Of a stretch of 7,823 bases of DNA, positions 1-7,085 are shown one piece after another. Both the position numbers and the translations under genes were made by a program. A model generated the notes under the pieces. The model did no database searches. It had not been told where the DNA came from and was given only the letters and a program-made list of their open reading frames with translations. Source of the DNA: Pseudomonadota bacterium (GTDB lineage Bacteria > Desulfobacterota > DSM-4660 > Desulfatiglandales > B25-G16). Location of the stretch: positions 1 to 7,823 of the forward strand of contig DAOVRY010000023.1 of assembly GCA_030633645.1 (NCBI GenBank). The letters are read 5' to 3'. Every line of letters starts with the position of its first letter. Position 1 is the stretch's first letter.

Positions 1-398
1 ACGAGGTGGATAATTCTGATAATTGAATTTCTAACGTATAGTCTCGTATCGAGGGCTATTTGATCGTTTCTGCTTCTACCAGTATGGAGCTTTTCCCCTA
101 AGGGGCCAATCTTTTCTATGAGAGCGTTCTCAATGTGGGTAAGGATATCCTCCAGGCCTTCGTCAAATCTGAGGTCTCCCCCCTCTATTTCACGGTCGAT
201 CTCTTCTAAGGCATTGAGGATGGCCGCAGACTCGTCTTTACTGATTATGCTCTGTTTTCCGAGCATCTTGCAGTACGCCATGCTCCCTTCAATATCCTCT
301 TTAAAGAGTCTCTTGTCAAAATGTATGGAGGCATTGAAGCTATCTGCTCTTTGATCTGTGCCCGTCTTGAAGCGGCCTCCCCAGAGCTTGCCGCCCAT
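1..398 (-). CDS. argH: Argininosuccinate lyase, N-terminal part (gene runs off the window)
   Basis: This is the first 132 residues of a protein that is normally about 460 residues long; the rest lies beyond base 1. ArgH is cytosolic and splits argininosuccinate into arginine and fumarate, the last step of arginine synthesis. It belongs to the fumarase/aspartase superfamily. The translation starts MGGKLWGGRF, the usual ArgH N-terminus. It continues with DIEGSMAYCKML (about residues 35-46) and the substrate-binding block HTGRSRNDQ (about residues 105-113), all hallmarks of the family. The ATG is separated from the argG stop codon by a single base (TAA-C-ATG), so the two genes are almost certainly translationally coupled. 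The purine-rich GGGGAAAG just before the argG stop can serve as its ribosome binding site. Nothing looks broken in the visible part. Identity is very secure. Confidence 0.96.
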   Translation of the reverse strand, partial: MGGKLWGGRFKTGTDQRADSFNASIHFDKRLFKEDIEGSMAYCKMLGKQSIISKDESAAILNALEEIDREIEGGDLRFDEGLEDILTHIENALIEKIGPLGEKLHTGRSRNDQIALDTRLYVRNSIIRIIHL

Positions 399-399
399 G

Positions 400-1608
400 T
401 TACTTTCCCCGTCTCATGAGATTTGCGATTTTTAATCTAAGACCGTTAAGCCTGATAAATCCCTCCGCATCCTTCTGATTATACACCGTATCCTCCTCAA
501 ATGTGACAAACTCATCACTGTAGAGGGATACATCGGATTTTCTCCCCACTACGGTGCAGTTGCCCTTGTACAATTTGAGCCGTACCCTGCCAGTAACATT
601 TCGTTGGGTCTCATCAATAAGACACTGAAGGGCCTGCCTCTCCGGAGAGAACCAGTAGCCGTAGTAGATCATCTCGGAGTACTTGGGCGTCAGTGCATCC
701 CGCATGTGCATAACTTCACGGTCCATGGTAATGGATTCCATGGCAATGTGGGCAATCCGTAAGATCGTTCCCCCGGGAGTTTCGTATACACCCCTCGATT
801 TCATACCAACGTATCTGTTTTCCACTATATCCACTCGACCGACACCATTTTTGCCCCCCACTTCATTGAGTCTGCTCAGGAGAATTGCAGGCGAAACCCT
901 CTCACCATCAATAGCCACAGGATTTCCATCTTCAAAATCTATTTCCACATAGCTAACCCTATCAGGGGCATTTTGAGGAGATACGGACATAACAAACATA
1001 TCCTCTGATGGTTCTCGCCACGGATCTTCCAGAATGCCACCCTCAAAACTGATATGGAGAAGATTCCGGTCACTGCTATAGGGTTTTTCTCTGGTAACAG
1101 GGATGGGTACACCCTTTTTTTCGGCGTATCTTATGAGGTCTTCTCTTCCCTTGAAATCCCATATCTTCCAAGGGGCTATGATCTTCAGGTCTGGATCCAG
1201 GGCCATATAAGCAAGCTCAAACCTAACCTGATCATTGCCTTTGCCCGTGGCACCATGGCTGACTGCATTTGCGCCTTTGCTTCTTGCTGCAGCCACCTGG
1301 TGTTTGGCTATGAGGGGCCTGGCCAGAGAGGTACCCAGAAGGTAGGTATTCTCATAAATGGCGTTGGCTCGCAAGGCTGGCCAGACAAAATCCCTGACAA
1401 ACTCTTCCCTGAGATCCTCGGCAATTACTTCATCTGCACCTGCTTCGAGTGCCCTTTGTTTTAGTCCATCAATGTCTTCCTCCTGACCAAGGTCAGCAGC
1501 ATAGGCAATAACAGGACACCCGTAAGTCTCCTTGAGCCAGGAAGGGATGACCGATGTGTCTAAGCCACCAGAGTATGCTAGTACAATCTTTTTTACCCCT
1601 TGAGTCAT
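400..1608 (-). CDS. argG: Argininosuccinate synthase
   Basis: The protein has 402 residues, the normal length for bacterial type 1 ArgG. It condenses citrulline and aspartate, using ATP, to argininosuccinate in the cytosol; the product goes to ArgH, encoded one base downstream. The N-terminal PP-loop AYSGGLDTS (residues 11-19) is the ATP pyrophosphatase nucleotide-binding site. [16 protein letters not shown] (about 117-132) is the citrulline/aspartate-binding signature, and [18 protein letters not shown] (263-280) is the conserved C-terminal block used in tetramer and substrate contacts. The ATG at 1608 gives the usual short lead ([15 protein letters not shown]). A weak purine-rich site (GAAAGAG) precedes it. 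Upstream is a 148-nt gap where argF is expected, which contains an argF-like remnant. ArgG needs citrulline, which this cluster cannot make without ArgF. Confidence 0.97.
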   Translation of the reverse strand: MTQGVKKIVLAYSGGLDTSVIPSWLKETYGCPVIAYAADLGQEEDIDGLKQRALEAGADEVIAEDLREEFVRDFVWPALRANAIYENTYLLGTSLARPLIAKHQVAAARSKGANAVSHGATGKGNDQVRFELAYMALDPDLKIIAPWKIWDFKGREDLIRYAEKKGVPIPVTREKPYSSDRNLLHISFEGGILEDPWREPSEDMFVMSVSPQNAPDRVSYVEIDFEDGNPVAIDGERVSPAILLSRLNEVGGKNGVGRVDIVENRYVGMKSRGVYETPGGTILRIAHIAMESITMDREVMHMRDALTPKYSEMIYYGYWFSPERQALQCLIDETQRNVTGRVRLKLYKGNCTVVGRKSDVSLYSDEFVTFEEDTVYNQKDAEGFIRLNGLRLKIANLMRRGK

Positions 1609-1670
1609 TTTCTCTCTTTCTATTCTTGGGTTTTTTTCAAAAAGTGTTCTGTGGTTTCCCCAGGGAGGTA

Positions 1671-1685
1671 TCAGTTCAGAACTGA
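1671..1685. repeat. 15-nt perfect inverted repeat at the end of the argF remnant
   Basis: TCAGTTC-A-GAACTGA is a perfect palindrome around a central A. It overlaps the TGA that ends the argF-like frame. A second, offset palindrome, GTTCAG-AA-CTGAAC, overlaps it at 1674-1687. It could be an operator ahead of argG, or a scar at a deletion junction; nothing in the sequence decides this. Confidence 0.35.
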
Positions 1686-1760
1686 ACGCTGAATTCCTCT
1701 AATAACAGCAGCGATATCATCTGTGGTGAGGTCTCGGAAAGTTGACAGAGCTTTTTTTAT
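1671..1760 (-). pseudogene. argF: Decayed argF remnant (ornithine carbamoyltransferase N-terminus)
   Basis: An open stretch of 29 codons starts at the argD stop codon and ends at a TGA. Its translation includes [18 protein letters not shown], which resembles the first helix region of OTCases (typical style: hFLTLRDLTxEEIxxLIxRA). It reads ATA AAA AAA GCT CTG and so on. The first codon is ATA where a start would be expected, and it overlaps the argD stop as ATAA; an ancestral ATGA stop/start overlap would explain this with one G-to-A change. A full OTCase has about 300 residues, so more than 90 percent is missing. The place is right, because argF lies between argD and argG in the related cluster order I recall. 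Alternatives are a chance similarity in a short frame or an assembly deletion. The length and lack of a normal start make it non-functional as read. Confidence 0.6.
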
Positions 1761-2950
1761 ATCTCCTTTTCCTTGAATATCTGATCCAGGCAGTTAATGA
1801 GGAGATCAATCTCTTCTTTCCCTATGATCAGAGGAGGGACGAACCTGAGCACTCTTTCCTGTACACAGTTAATCAAAAAACCCCTTTCCATGCAGGCACT
1901 AACAAAAGGAGCTCCCTCTGTATCCAACTCTACCCCAACGATAAGCCCTAATCCCCTAATATCCTTAATGATGCCGTGCTTTTGCTGAAGGTTCCTGAAC
2001 TCATCTCTGAAGTAGTCTCCTATCACTCTGGCATTCTCGATCCAATCATCATTCAAAAGACTTTTGACAACGGCAGTGGCTCCTGCTGTAATAAGGGGTG
2101 TACCCCCGAATGTGGTCGCATGACTTCCGGGACCAAATGCGTCGTTTAGTTCCTCTCTGGCCAGCATTGCACCTATGGGTATTCCATTACCCAGGGCCTT
2201 GGCCAGGGTTATGATATCGGGTGTTATTCCAAAATGTTGATATGCAAAGAGCCTCCCTGTCCTTCCCATACCGACCTGTATCTCGTCCAAGATTAAGAGC
2301 ATACCGTGCTCTGTGCAGATCTCTCTGACACCTTTTAAGTAATCAGGATCAGGCAAAACAACGCCCCCTTCACCCTGTATCGGCTCTAACATCAAAGCAC
2401 ACACTGATTCATCTATGGACGATCCCAATTTTTTTAAATCATTAAAAGGCACAAATCTAAAACCCTCGAGAAGAGGATCAAACCCAGTTCTGATCCTTTC
2501 TTGGCCGGTAGCGGAGAGGGTGGCCATGGTGCGCCCGTGGAATGAGTTCTCCATGGTCATGATGATATATCTTCCCGAGCCAAATTTTTCTCTCGAGTAA
2601 CGCCTGGCCAATTTTATGGCTGCCTCGTTAGCCTCCGCACCGCTGTTACAAAAAAATACCCTGTCCGCAAAGGAATTTTCTACCAATATTTGGGCAAGCT
2701 CTGTCTGGGGCTCGGTGTAGAAAAGGTTGGATACATGGACAAGTTTTTGCGACTGTTCGTATAGGGCCTTGCTCAGTATAGGTGAACTGTGTCCTAGGGA
2801 ACAGACAGCAATGCCTCCTACAAAGTCGAGGTACTCCTTGCCGTTTTCATCCCATACCCGGCACCCATCTCCCTTGACCAGGGTGACGGGAATGCGTTTG
2901 TATGTATGAAACATATATCTATCAGCCTTGTCTATTGTATGAGAGGTCAT
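1757..2950 (-). CDS. argD: Acetylornithine aminotransferase
   Basis: This 397-residue class III PLP-dependent aminotransferase has normal ArgD length. It transfers an amino group from glutamate to N-acetylglutamate semialdehyde, giving N-acetylornithine; many ArgD proteins also act on succinyl-diaminopimelate precursors in lysine synthesis. Visible motifs are the phosphate-binding SGAEANE (103-109), FHGRT (137-141), EPIQGEGG (189-196), LDEIQVGMGRTG (221-232) with the PLP-pyridine aspartate D222, the Schiff-base lysine in TLAKALGNGIP (K251), and TFGGTPL (280-286). The start ATG at 2950 gives a typical N-terminus (MTSHTIDKADRYMFHTYKRIPV). A GGAG lies about 13 nt upstream, somewhat far for a ribosome binding site. 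The gene follows argB after 90 nt. Its TAA stop overlaps the ATA that begins the argF remnant. All catalytic residues are present, so it should be active. Confidence 0.96.
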   Translation of the reverse strand: MTSHTIDKADRYMFHTYKRIPVTLVKGDGCRVWDENGKEYLDFVGGIAVCSLGHSSPILSKALYEQSQKLVHVSNLFYTEPQTELAQILVENSFADRVFFCNSGAEANEAAIKLARRYSREKFGSGRYIIMTMENSFHGRTMATLSATGQERIRTGFDPLLEGFRFVPFNDLKKLGSSIDESVCALMLEPIQGEGGVVLPDPDYLKGVREICTEHGMLLILDEIQVGMGRTGRLFAYQHFGITPDIITLAKALGNGIPIGAMLAREELNDAFGPGSHATTFGGTPLITAGATAVVKSLLNDDWIENARVIGDYFRDEFRNLQQKHGIIKDIRGLGLIVGVELDTEGAPFVSACMERGFLINCVQERVLRFVPPLIIGKEEIDLLINCLDQIFKEKEI

Positions 2951-2965
2951 GGTTATAACTAAACT

Positions 2966-2982
2966 CCAAAGTGAGCTAAAGT
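2966..2982 (+). repeat. Intergenic degenerate repeat, copy 1 (argB-argD gap)
   Basis: CCAAAGTGAGCTAAAGT lies just upstream of the argD start. The 11-mer AAAGTGAGCTA (2968-2978) recurs exactly at 3996-4006 in the other gap flanking argB. Within the copy, the unit CYAAAGT appears twice about 10 nt apart. The function is unknown. Confidence 0.55.
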
Positions 2983-3011
2983 TGTGGATCGGATTCCAGG
3001 TAATCTATTAC

Positions 3012-3037
3012 CTTTGGGCACTTTTAACTTTAGGCAC
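3012..3037 (-). repeat. Two direct 10-mers related to the argB-flanking repeat
   Basis: On the minus strand GTGCCTAAAG and GTGCCCAAAG, differing at one base, lie 16 nt apart just past the argB stop codon (plus strand CTTTGGGCAC at 3012-3021 and CTTTAGGCAC at 3028-3037). The shared YAAAG core links them to the copies at 2966 and 3993, here in the opposite orientation. Confidence 0.45.
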
Positions 3038-3040
3038 CTA

Positions 3041-3949
3041 TTAATTCAAAACTATCTCCGTTCCTACTCCCTCATCTGTAAGTATCTCTAAGAGCAGTGC
3101 ATGTTCCTTTCTGCCATCAATAATATGGACCTTTTCCACTCCGCCCTTAAGGGCCTCAAAACTGCATTGGAGCTTTGGTATCATGCCTTCCTTGATAACC
3201 CCACGAGCGATCATACGGTCGACGTCGTCCATAGTAAGACTGCTGACAAGATTACCATCACTGTCAAGAACACCCTCCACATCGGTCAACAGGATGAGCT
3301 TTCTAGCCTTGAGAGATGAGGCAATATGACCGGCAACCAGATCAGCATTGATATTGTACGTCTCATTGTCTTTGCCAACGCCAACAGGCGCAATCACAGG
3401 AATAAATTCGTCATTAATGAGACTCATTATTATACGGTTGTTGATGGAAACAACCTCGCCTACCAGACCAATGTCTATTATCTCCGGTGGGTGATCAGGT
3501 TTATCCCCTTGCTCATCAGGATTTGATATGAGCTTAAGCTTGCTTGCGGTTATAAGATGGCCATCTTTGCCTGAGAGACCGACTGCCTGGCCACCGTGTT
3601 GATTTATGGTGGCTACAATCTCTTTGTTCACTTTACCAGCAAGAACCATTTCAACTACATCCATTGTCTTCTCATCAGTGATTCTGTGTCCAGCAACAAA
3701 ATTCGATTTTATGGAGAGTTTGCTTAGGAATTTCCCTATCTGAGGCCCGCCTCCGTGGACCACTACTGGGTTGAGACCTACGTATTTCATAAGAATGATA
3801 TCCAAAGCAAAGCCCTTCTTCAGTTTGGCATCAACCATTGCATGACCGCCATACTTGATGACCATGGTCTGCCCGTTGAATTTCCTTATGTAGGGCAGGG
3901 CCTCAATCAGAATCCTTGCCCTATCCAGTCCGGTATCCATTGTATCCAT
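3041..3949 (-). CDS. argB: Acetylglutamate kinase
   Basis: This 302-residue amino acid kinase phosphorylates N-acetyl-L-glutamate to N-acetylglutamyl phosphate, the committed second step to ornithine. The ATP-site block VIKYGGHAM (30-38), the substrate loop [11 protein letters not shown] (62-72), [18 protein letters not shown] (86-103), [13 protein letters not shown] (198-210), LLTDVEGVL (220-228) and GMIPKLQC (255-262) are all present. The N-terminal helix before the kinase core ([17 protein letters not shown]) and the C-terminal [17 protein letters not shown] are typical of the hexameric, arginine-inhibited type, so feedback control by arginine is likely; this is a family inference. The reading begins MDTMDTG: two ATG codons 9 nt apart lie in a tandem duplication, and neither has a close strong ribosome binding site (AGGA lies about 20 nt upstream of the first). 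It follows hslU after 153 nt. The next enzyme, ArgC, is not encoded in this window. Confidence 0.96.
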   Translation of the reverse strand: MDTMDTGLDRARILIEALPYIRKFNGQTMVIKYGGHAMVDAKLKKGFALDIILMKYVGLNPVVVHGGGPQIGKFLSKLSIKSNFVAGHRITDEKTMDVVEMVLAGKVNKEIVATINQHGGQAVGLSGKDGHLITASKLKLISNPDEQGDKPDHPPEIIDIGLVGEVVSINNRIIMSLINDEFIPVIAPVGVGKDNETYNINADLVAGHIASSLKARKLILLTDVEGVLDSDGNLVSSLTMDDVDRMIARGVIKEGMIPKLQCSFEALKGGVEKVHIIDGRKEHALLLEILTDEGVGTEIVLN

Positions 3950-3952
3950 TGT
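3935..3952. repeat. 9-nt exact tandem duplication over the argB start
   Basis: ATCCATTGT occurs twice head to tail (3935-3943 and 3944-3952). It duplicates the argB start codon, so the protein begins MDTMDT and two in-frame ATG codons are available. Confidence 0.75.
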
Positions 3953-3992
3953 GTTTGTTGTGATTAAATCCTAAAATACTCAATTTTAAGTA

Positions 3993-4010
3993 CCTAAAGT
4001 GAGCTAGAGT
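3993..4010 (+). repeat. Intergenic degenerate repeat, copy 2 (hslU-argB gap)
   Basis: CCTAAAGTGAGCTAGAGT shares the exact 11-mer AAAGTGAGCTA with the copy at 2966-2982, in the same orientation. argB is thus bracketed by two copies about 1 kb apart. Confidence 0.55.
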
Positions 4011-4027
4011 CTAAGGTATATAAAGTC

Positions 4028-4073
4028 AAAAAGCACCTTTTTACTTAACTCGTTGAGTAGGCAACCGCTCAAC
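4028..4073 (-). other. Two hairpins after hslU (weak terminator or processing candidate)
   Basis: Read on the minus strand after the hslU stop, GTTGAG-N10-CTCAAC (4052-4073) is a perfect 6-bp stem. About 18 nt further on comes AAAAAG-GTG-CTTTTT (4028-4042), a second 6-bp stem whose 3' arm is T-rich. The second is almost all A-T pairs and the first has no T-run directly behind it, so neither is a convincing intrinsic terminator. They may cause partial termination or RNA processing between the hslVU and arg parts. Confidence 0.3.
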
Positions 4074-4102
4074 CAATCCCTAAATCCCTCAATTGACAAT
4101 TC

Positions 4103-5506
4103 CTATAGAATATATCTGCTGAGGTTTCTATCTTCCAATATCTCGCTTAACTTCTGTCTTACATAGTCCCTATCAATGGTTATTTCTTTTTCTTGAGTGT
4201 CTGACGCGTTGAAAGAGATATCATCCAACAGTGCTTCCATTACCGTATGCAAGCGGCGTGCACCAATATTTTCCATGCTCTCATTGGCCGAAAATGCCAT
4301 CTCTGCTATCTCTGATACGGCTGATTCAGTAAACTCTAGCGCTATTCCTTCAGTAGCTAATAAAGCCTCGTATTGAATTATCAAGGCATTTTTAGGCTCT
4401 GTCAGTATCCTGACGAAATCCTCATGTGTCAGGGCGTTGAGTTCAACCCTGATAGGAAAACGACCCTGGAGTTCAGGCAAAAGGTCAGAGGGTTTGCTTC
4501 CGTGGAAAGCACCGGATGCAATGAATAAGATATGATCTGTCTTTACCATGCCGTATTTTGTGAGCACTGTTGATCCCTCTACAATGGGAAGGAGATCTCT
4601 TTGCACTCCCTCCCTCGATACATCAGGGCCAGATCCTGACTCACTGCCGACTATTTTGTCCAGTTCGTCTAAGAAGATGATCCCATTTTGCTCGGTCCGG
4701 CGAATGGCCTCTTCAACAACCCTATCAAAATCAATCAACTTTTGTGATTCCTGCTGCGTTAGTATCTCGATTGCCTCTTTTACCTTCACCCTCCTTTTCT
4801 TGGTCTTAGGAGGGAGAATTTGCCCGAAAATCTCTTTCACATTCATATCAAGCTCTTCTAACCCGGCGCCAGAGAATATCTCTACAAGGGGAAAAGACTT
4901 GTCAGTTATCTCCAGCTCAACATACCGTTCATCCAGCTTGCCATTCCTTAAGAGCCGCCTTAGTTTCTCCCTGGTAGAGTTAGCGTCGGTAGGTTCGCTT
5001 CTCACTACCTCCAGCATTCCTTCCCTCTTTTCCTCGGGGTCTTTCTCAATTTCCTTTTTTGGTTTCGGAAGAAGGATATCCAGCAATCTATCTTCTGCCA
5101 ACTCCATTGCCTTGGTCTTAACCTTTTCTTGTTCTTCTTGTTTAGCCATATTTACGCCCAGCTCGATCAGATCCCTGATCATACTCTCTACGTCTCTGCC
5201 CACATAACCAATCTCAGTAAATTTCGAGGCCTCTATCTTCAAGAAGGGAGAATTTGCTAACCTGGCAAGGCGTCTTGCTATCTCTGTTTTTCCAACACCA
5301 GTAGGGCCTATCATAATAATATTCTTGGGTGCTATTTCATCTCTGAGCTCTTGGGGGACCTGTTGTCTGCGCCATCTATTCCTAAGGGCGATAGCCACCG
5401 AGCGTTTTGCATTATCTTGGCCAACTATATATTTATCCAGTTCTGAGACGATCTCTCTTGGTGTAAAGACCTTCATCTCTTTTTCTGTTATATCACTCTT
5501 TTCCAT
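4103..5506 (-). CDS. hslU: HslU (ClpY), ATPase subunit of the HslUV protease
   Basis: This 467-residue AAA+ unfoldase forms a hexameric ring that unfolds proteins and feeds them into the HslV chamber in the cytosol. In order it shows the N-terminal [21 protein letters not shown] (15-35), Walker A GPTGVGKT (67-74), the pore loop GYVG (100-103), an I-domain (roughly 110-245) rich in charged residues, Walker B IIFLDE (276-281), [19 protein letters not shown] (293-311), sensor 1 [10 protein letters not shown] (326-335), [12 protein letters not shown] (345-356) with the arginine finger region, sensor 2 GARRLH (415-420) and the C-terminal SRYIL. That C-terminal tail docks into pockets between HslV subunits. 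E. coli HslU has 443 residues; the extra length is in the N-terminus and I-domain. The ATG at 5506 has GGAG five bases upstream. It lies 53 nt after hslV and is probably cotranscribed with it. Confidence 0.97.
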   Translation of the reverse strand: MEKSDITEKEMKVFTPREIVSELDKYIVGQDNAKRSVAIALRNRWRRQQVPQELRDEIAPKNIIMIGPTGVGKTEIARRLARLANSPFLKIEASKFTEIGYVGRDVESMIRDLIELGVNMAKQEEQEKVKTKAMELAEDRLLDILLPKPKKEIEKDPEEKREGMLEVVRSEPTDANSTREKLRRLLRNGKLDERYVELEITDKSFPLVEIFSGAGLEELDMNVKEIFGQILPPKTKKRRVKVKEAIEILTQQESQKLIDFDRVVEEAIRRTEQNGIIFLDELDKIVGSESGSGPDVSREGVQRDLLPIVEGSTVLTKYGMVKTDHILFIASGAFHGSKPSDLLPELQGRFPIRVELNALTHEDFVRILTEPKNALIIQYEALLATEGIALEFTESAVSEIAEMAFSANESMENIGARRLHTVMEALLDDISFNASDTQEKEITIDRDYVRQKLSEILEDRNLSRYIL

Positions 5507-5559
5507 TTGATCTCCATATGAGCCGTGAAGGGCCGCAGTAGAGAAATAGCGATTTACTA

Positions 5560-6147
5560 TTACATGCTTTTTTTCGGCGTGGTCAGCGTTTTGATTTCAA
5601 ACTCCTCATTGGTGTAGAGGCAGATAGAAGCTGCAATTTTCATTGATTCAAGCGCCATAGATTCGGGGTCTAAATCCGTGTGAGCGAGAAGGGCCTTTGC
5701 AGCAGCTAATGCATAGGGCCCTCCGGAACCAATAGCAGCCACCTCTTCATCCGGTTCAATCACATCTCCATTACCTGATAATATGAGGGTATGTTTCCTG
5801 TCCATAGCAAGGAGCAAGGCCTCTAATCTACGGAGAATTTTGTCCGTTCTCCAATCCTTGGCTAACTCGACGGAGGCTCTGGGAAGGTTTCCATTGAATT
5901 TTTCCAGCTTTCCCTCCAGCTTTTCGAAAAGAGCAAAGGCATCTGCTGTTGCCCCGGCAAAACCTACCAGAACCTGATCATTATACATGAATCTGAGTTT
6001 CTTGGCCTTTTGTTTCACAATTGTATTTTCCACGGTGACCTGCCCATCTGCTGCCATGACTGCCTGCCCCTGTTTCCTAATGGATAAGATAGTGGTGCTC
6101 CTGATCTTTTGGTTTGGCAAATATCTATGGTGATCTTGTGATGTCAA
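5560..6147 (-). CDS. hslV: HslV (ClpQ), peptidase subunit of the HslUV protease
   Basis: This 195-residue threonine peptidase of the proteasome beta family assembles as a double ring and is activated by HslU. Aligned to E. coli Hsl[10 protein letters not shown] puts the catalytic Thr1 at residue 18. D34 and K50 match the catalytic Asp17 and Lys33. [18 protein letters not shown] (61-78), [17 protein letters not shown] (94-110), GNGDVIEP (125-132) and GSGGPYA (140-146) are typical. The usual AGDGQ reads AADGQ here. The start is TTG at 6147, chosen because AAAGGGAGGG lies six bases upstream. The only other in-frame start candidate near Thr1 is a TTG at codon 10, which lacks such a site. This leaves a 17-residue leader ([12 protein letters not shown] and so on) that must be removed to free Thr18. 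Leaders before the threonine occur in some other HslV proteins. The gene starts 29 nt after xerC ends. Confidence 0.95.
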   Translation of the reverse strand: MTSQDHHRYLPNQKIRSTTILSIRKQGQAVMAADGQVTVENTIVKQKAKKLRFMYNDQVLVGFAGATADAFALFEKLEGKLEKFNGNLPRASVELAKDWRTDKILRRLEALLLAMDRKHTLILSGNGDVIEPDEEVAAIGSGGPYALAAAKALLAHTDLDPESMALESMKIAASICLYTNEEFEIKTLTTPKKSM

Positions 6148-6153
6148 GAGATG

Positions 6154-6163
6154 CCCTCCCTTT
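6154..6163 (-). promoter_or_regulatory. Ribosome binding site of hslV
   Basis: AAAGGGAGGG on the minus strand, six bases before TTG, is the strongest Shine-Dalgarno-like site noticed in the window. It decides the TTG start of hslV and hence the N-terminal leader. Confidence 0.75.
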
Positions 6164-6176
6164 GGGATTTACAGAA

Positions 6177-7085
6177 TTAGCTTCTCGGATGAGATCTATC
6201 ATAAACCTCCATTAATTTGTCTATGCTCACATGCGTGTATTTCTGGGTACTCGAGAGGTTCACATGGCCCAATAGTTCCTGGATTGACCGTAGATCTGCA
6301 CCACCGTCCAAGAGATGCGTGGCAAAGGTGTGGCGTATTGAATGGGGGCTAATTTCCATTCTGATGCCGCATTCTCTTGAGTATCTTTTGACCATTCTAT
6401 GCACATTGCGGGTGGAGAGCCTGCCGCCCCTGTAATTAAGAAAGAGAGGTCCTTGACCCCTTAGGTATCCAGCCTTTTTCCTCCTCTTCTCAGAATGTTC
6501 GAGATATTCTCTAATCGCAGCGATAGCCTTTCTGCCAACTGGTATAAGCCTCTCTTTCCCGCCTTTACCTGAAACCCTCACAAGCCGGGAAGCAAGATCT
6601 AGGCTGTCTATGTCTAAATCAACGAGTTCACTGACCCTGAGGCCAGATGAATAAAGGAGTTCCAAAATAGCCAGATCCCTGAGCCCCAATTCTTTTTCCC
6701 TGTCAGGTTGCTCCAGCAGGGCGAACATATCATCTATGGGGAGATAAGTGGGGATATAGCGCTCCTGTTTGGGAGTGGCTATCTCTGCCGCAGGATTACA
6801 CGAAGTAAGCCCTCTCAACTCCAGGTACTTGAAAAAGGATTTTAATACCGAAAGCTTGCGAGCAATGGTAGTTCGCTGGCACCTATCAAAGAGGTCTCCC
6901 AGATATGACCTGATGAGTGAATAGTCTACCAGGTCGATTTCTAGATCACCGTCTTTTATATCTCTTTTGGCTACAAAAAATTCGCTAAATTGCCTGAGAT
7001 CGCTTTCATAGTTTCTGATGGTGTGTTCTGAATATCCTTTTTCTTTCTGGATATAGGCAATAAAAGAGGATATCAGGTTTTTCAT
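6177..7085 (-). CDS. xerC: Tyrosine recombinase XerC
   Basis: This 302-residue protein has the usual length for XerC/XerD. These recombinases act at the dif site near the replication terminus to resolve chromosome dimers at cell division. The N-terminal SAM-like core-binding domain (about 1-95) includes YSEHTIRNYESDL (18-30). The catalytic domain carries the full residue set: R150 in SSGLRVSEL, K174 in SGKGGKERLIPVG, H248 and R251 in HSIRHTFATHLLDGG, H274 in LLGHVNLSSTQ, and the nucleophile Y283 in KYTHV. Context supports XerC rather than a phage integrase: it sits directly ahead of hslVU, as in Bacillus (codV-codW-codX) and, as I recall, in Deltaproteobacteria, and there are no phage genes or att repeats. 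The ATG at 7085 has AGGTGA about ten bases upstream. XerC versus XerD cannot be settled from motifs alone. Confidence 0.93.
   Translation of the reverse strand: MKNLISSFIAYIQKEKGYSEHTIRNYESDLRQFSEFFVAKRDIKDGDLEIDLVDYSLIRSYLGDLFDRCQRTTIARKLSVLKSFFKYLELRGLTSCNPAAEIATPKQERYIPTYLPIDDMFALLEQPDREKELGLRDLAILELLYSSGLRVSELVDLDIDSLDLASRLVRVSGKGGKERLIPVGRKAIAAIREYLEHSEKRRKKAGYLRGQGPLFLNYRGGRLSTRNVHRMVKRYSRECGIRMEISPHSIRHTFATHLLDGGADLRSIQELLGHVNLSSTQKYTHVSIDKLMEVYDRSHPRS

Noticed and set aside
118..354. A 78-codon open frame on the plus strand opposite argH
   Set aside because: The minus strand encodes the ArgH signature HTGRSRNDQ and flanking conserved residues; the plus frame is a shadow.
1054..1464. 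A 136-codon open frame on the plus strand opposite argG
   Set aside because: It is antisense to conserved argG motifs and has no motif or ribosome binding site of its own.
3971..3990. ARG box (ArgR operator) near the argB start
   Set aside because: CTAAAATACTCAATTTTAAG is partly symmetrical but does not fit the ArgR pattern TNTGAATWWWWATTCANW.
4028..4042. Intrinsic terminator AAAAAG-GTG-CTTTTT
   Set aside because: The stem is almost all A-T pairs with a 3-nt loop; kept only as a weak structural feature.
4548..5207. A 219-codon open frame on the plus strand opposite hslU
   Set aside because: It lies wholly inside hslU, whose motifs are complete, and its Ser/Ile-rich translation is what the reverse complement of a charged helical protein gives.
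6177..7085. XerC-like recombinase as a marker of an integrated mobile element
   Set aside because: It sits in a conserved xerC-hslV-hslU context with housekeeping genes on the same strand; no att repeats, excisionase or phage genes are visible.
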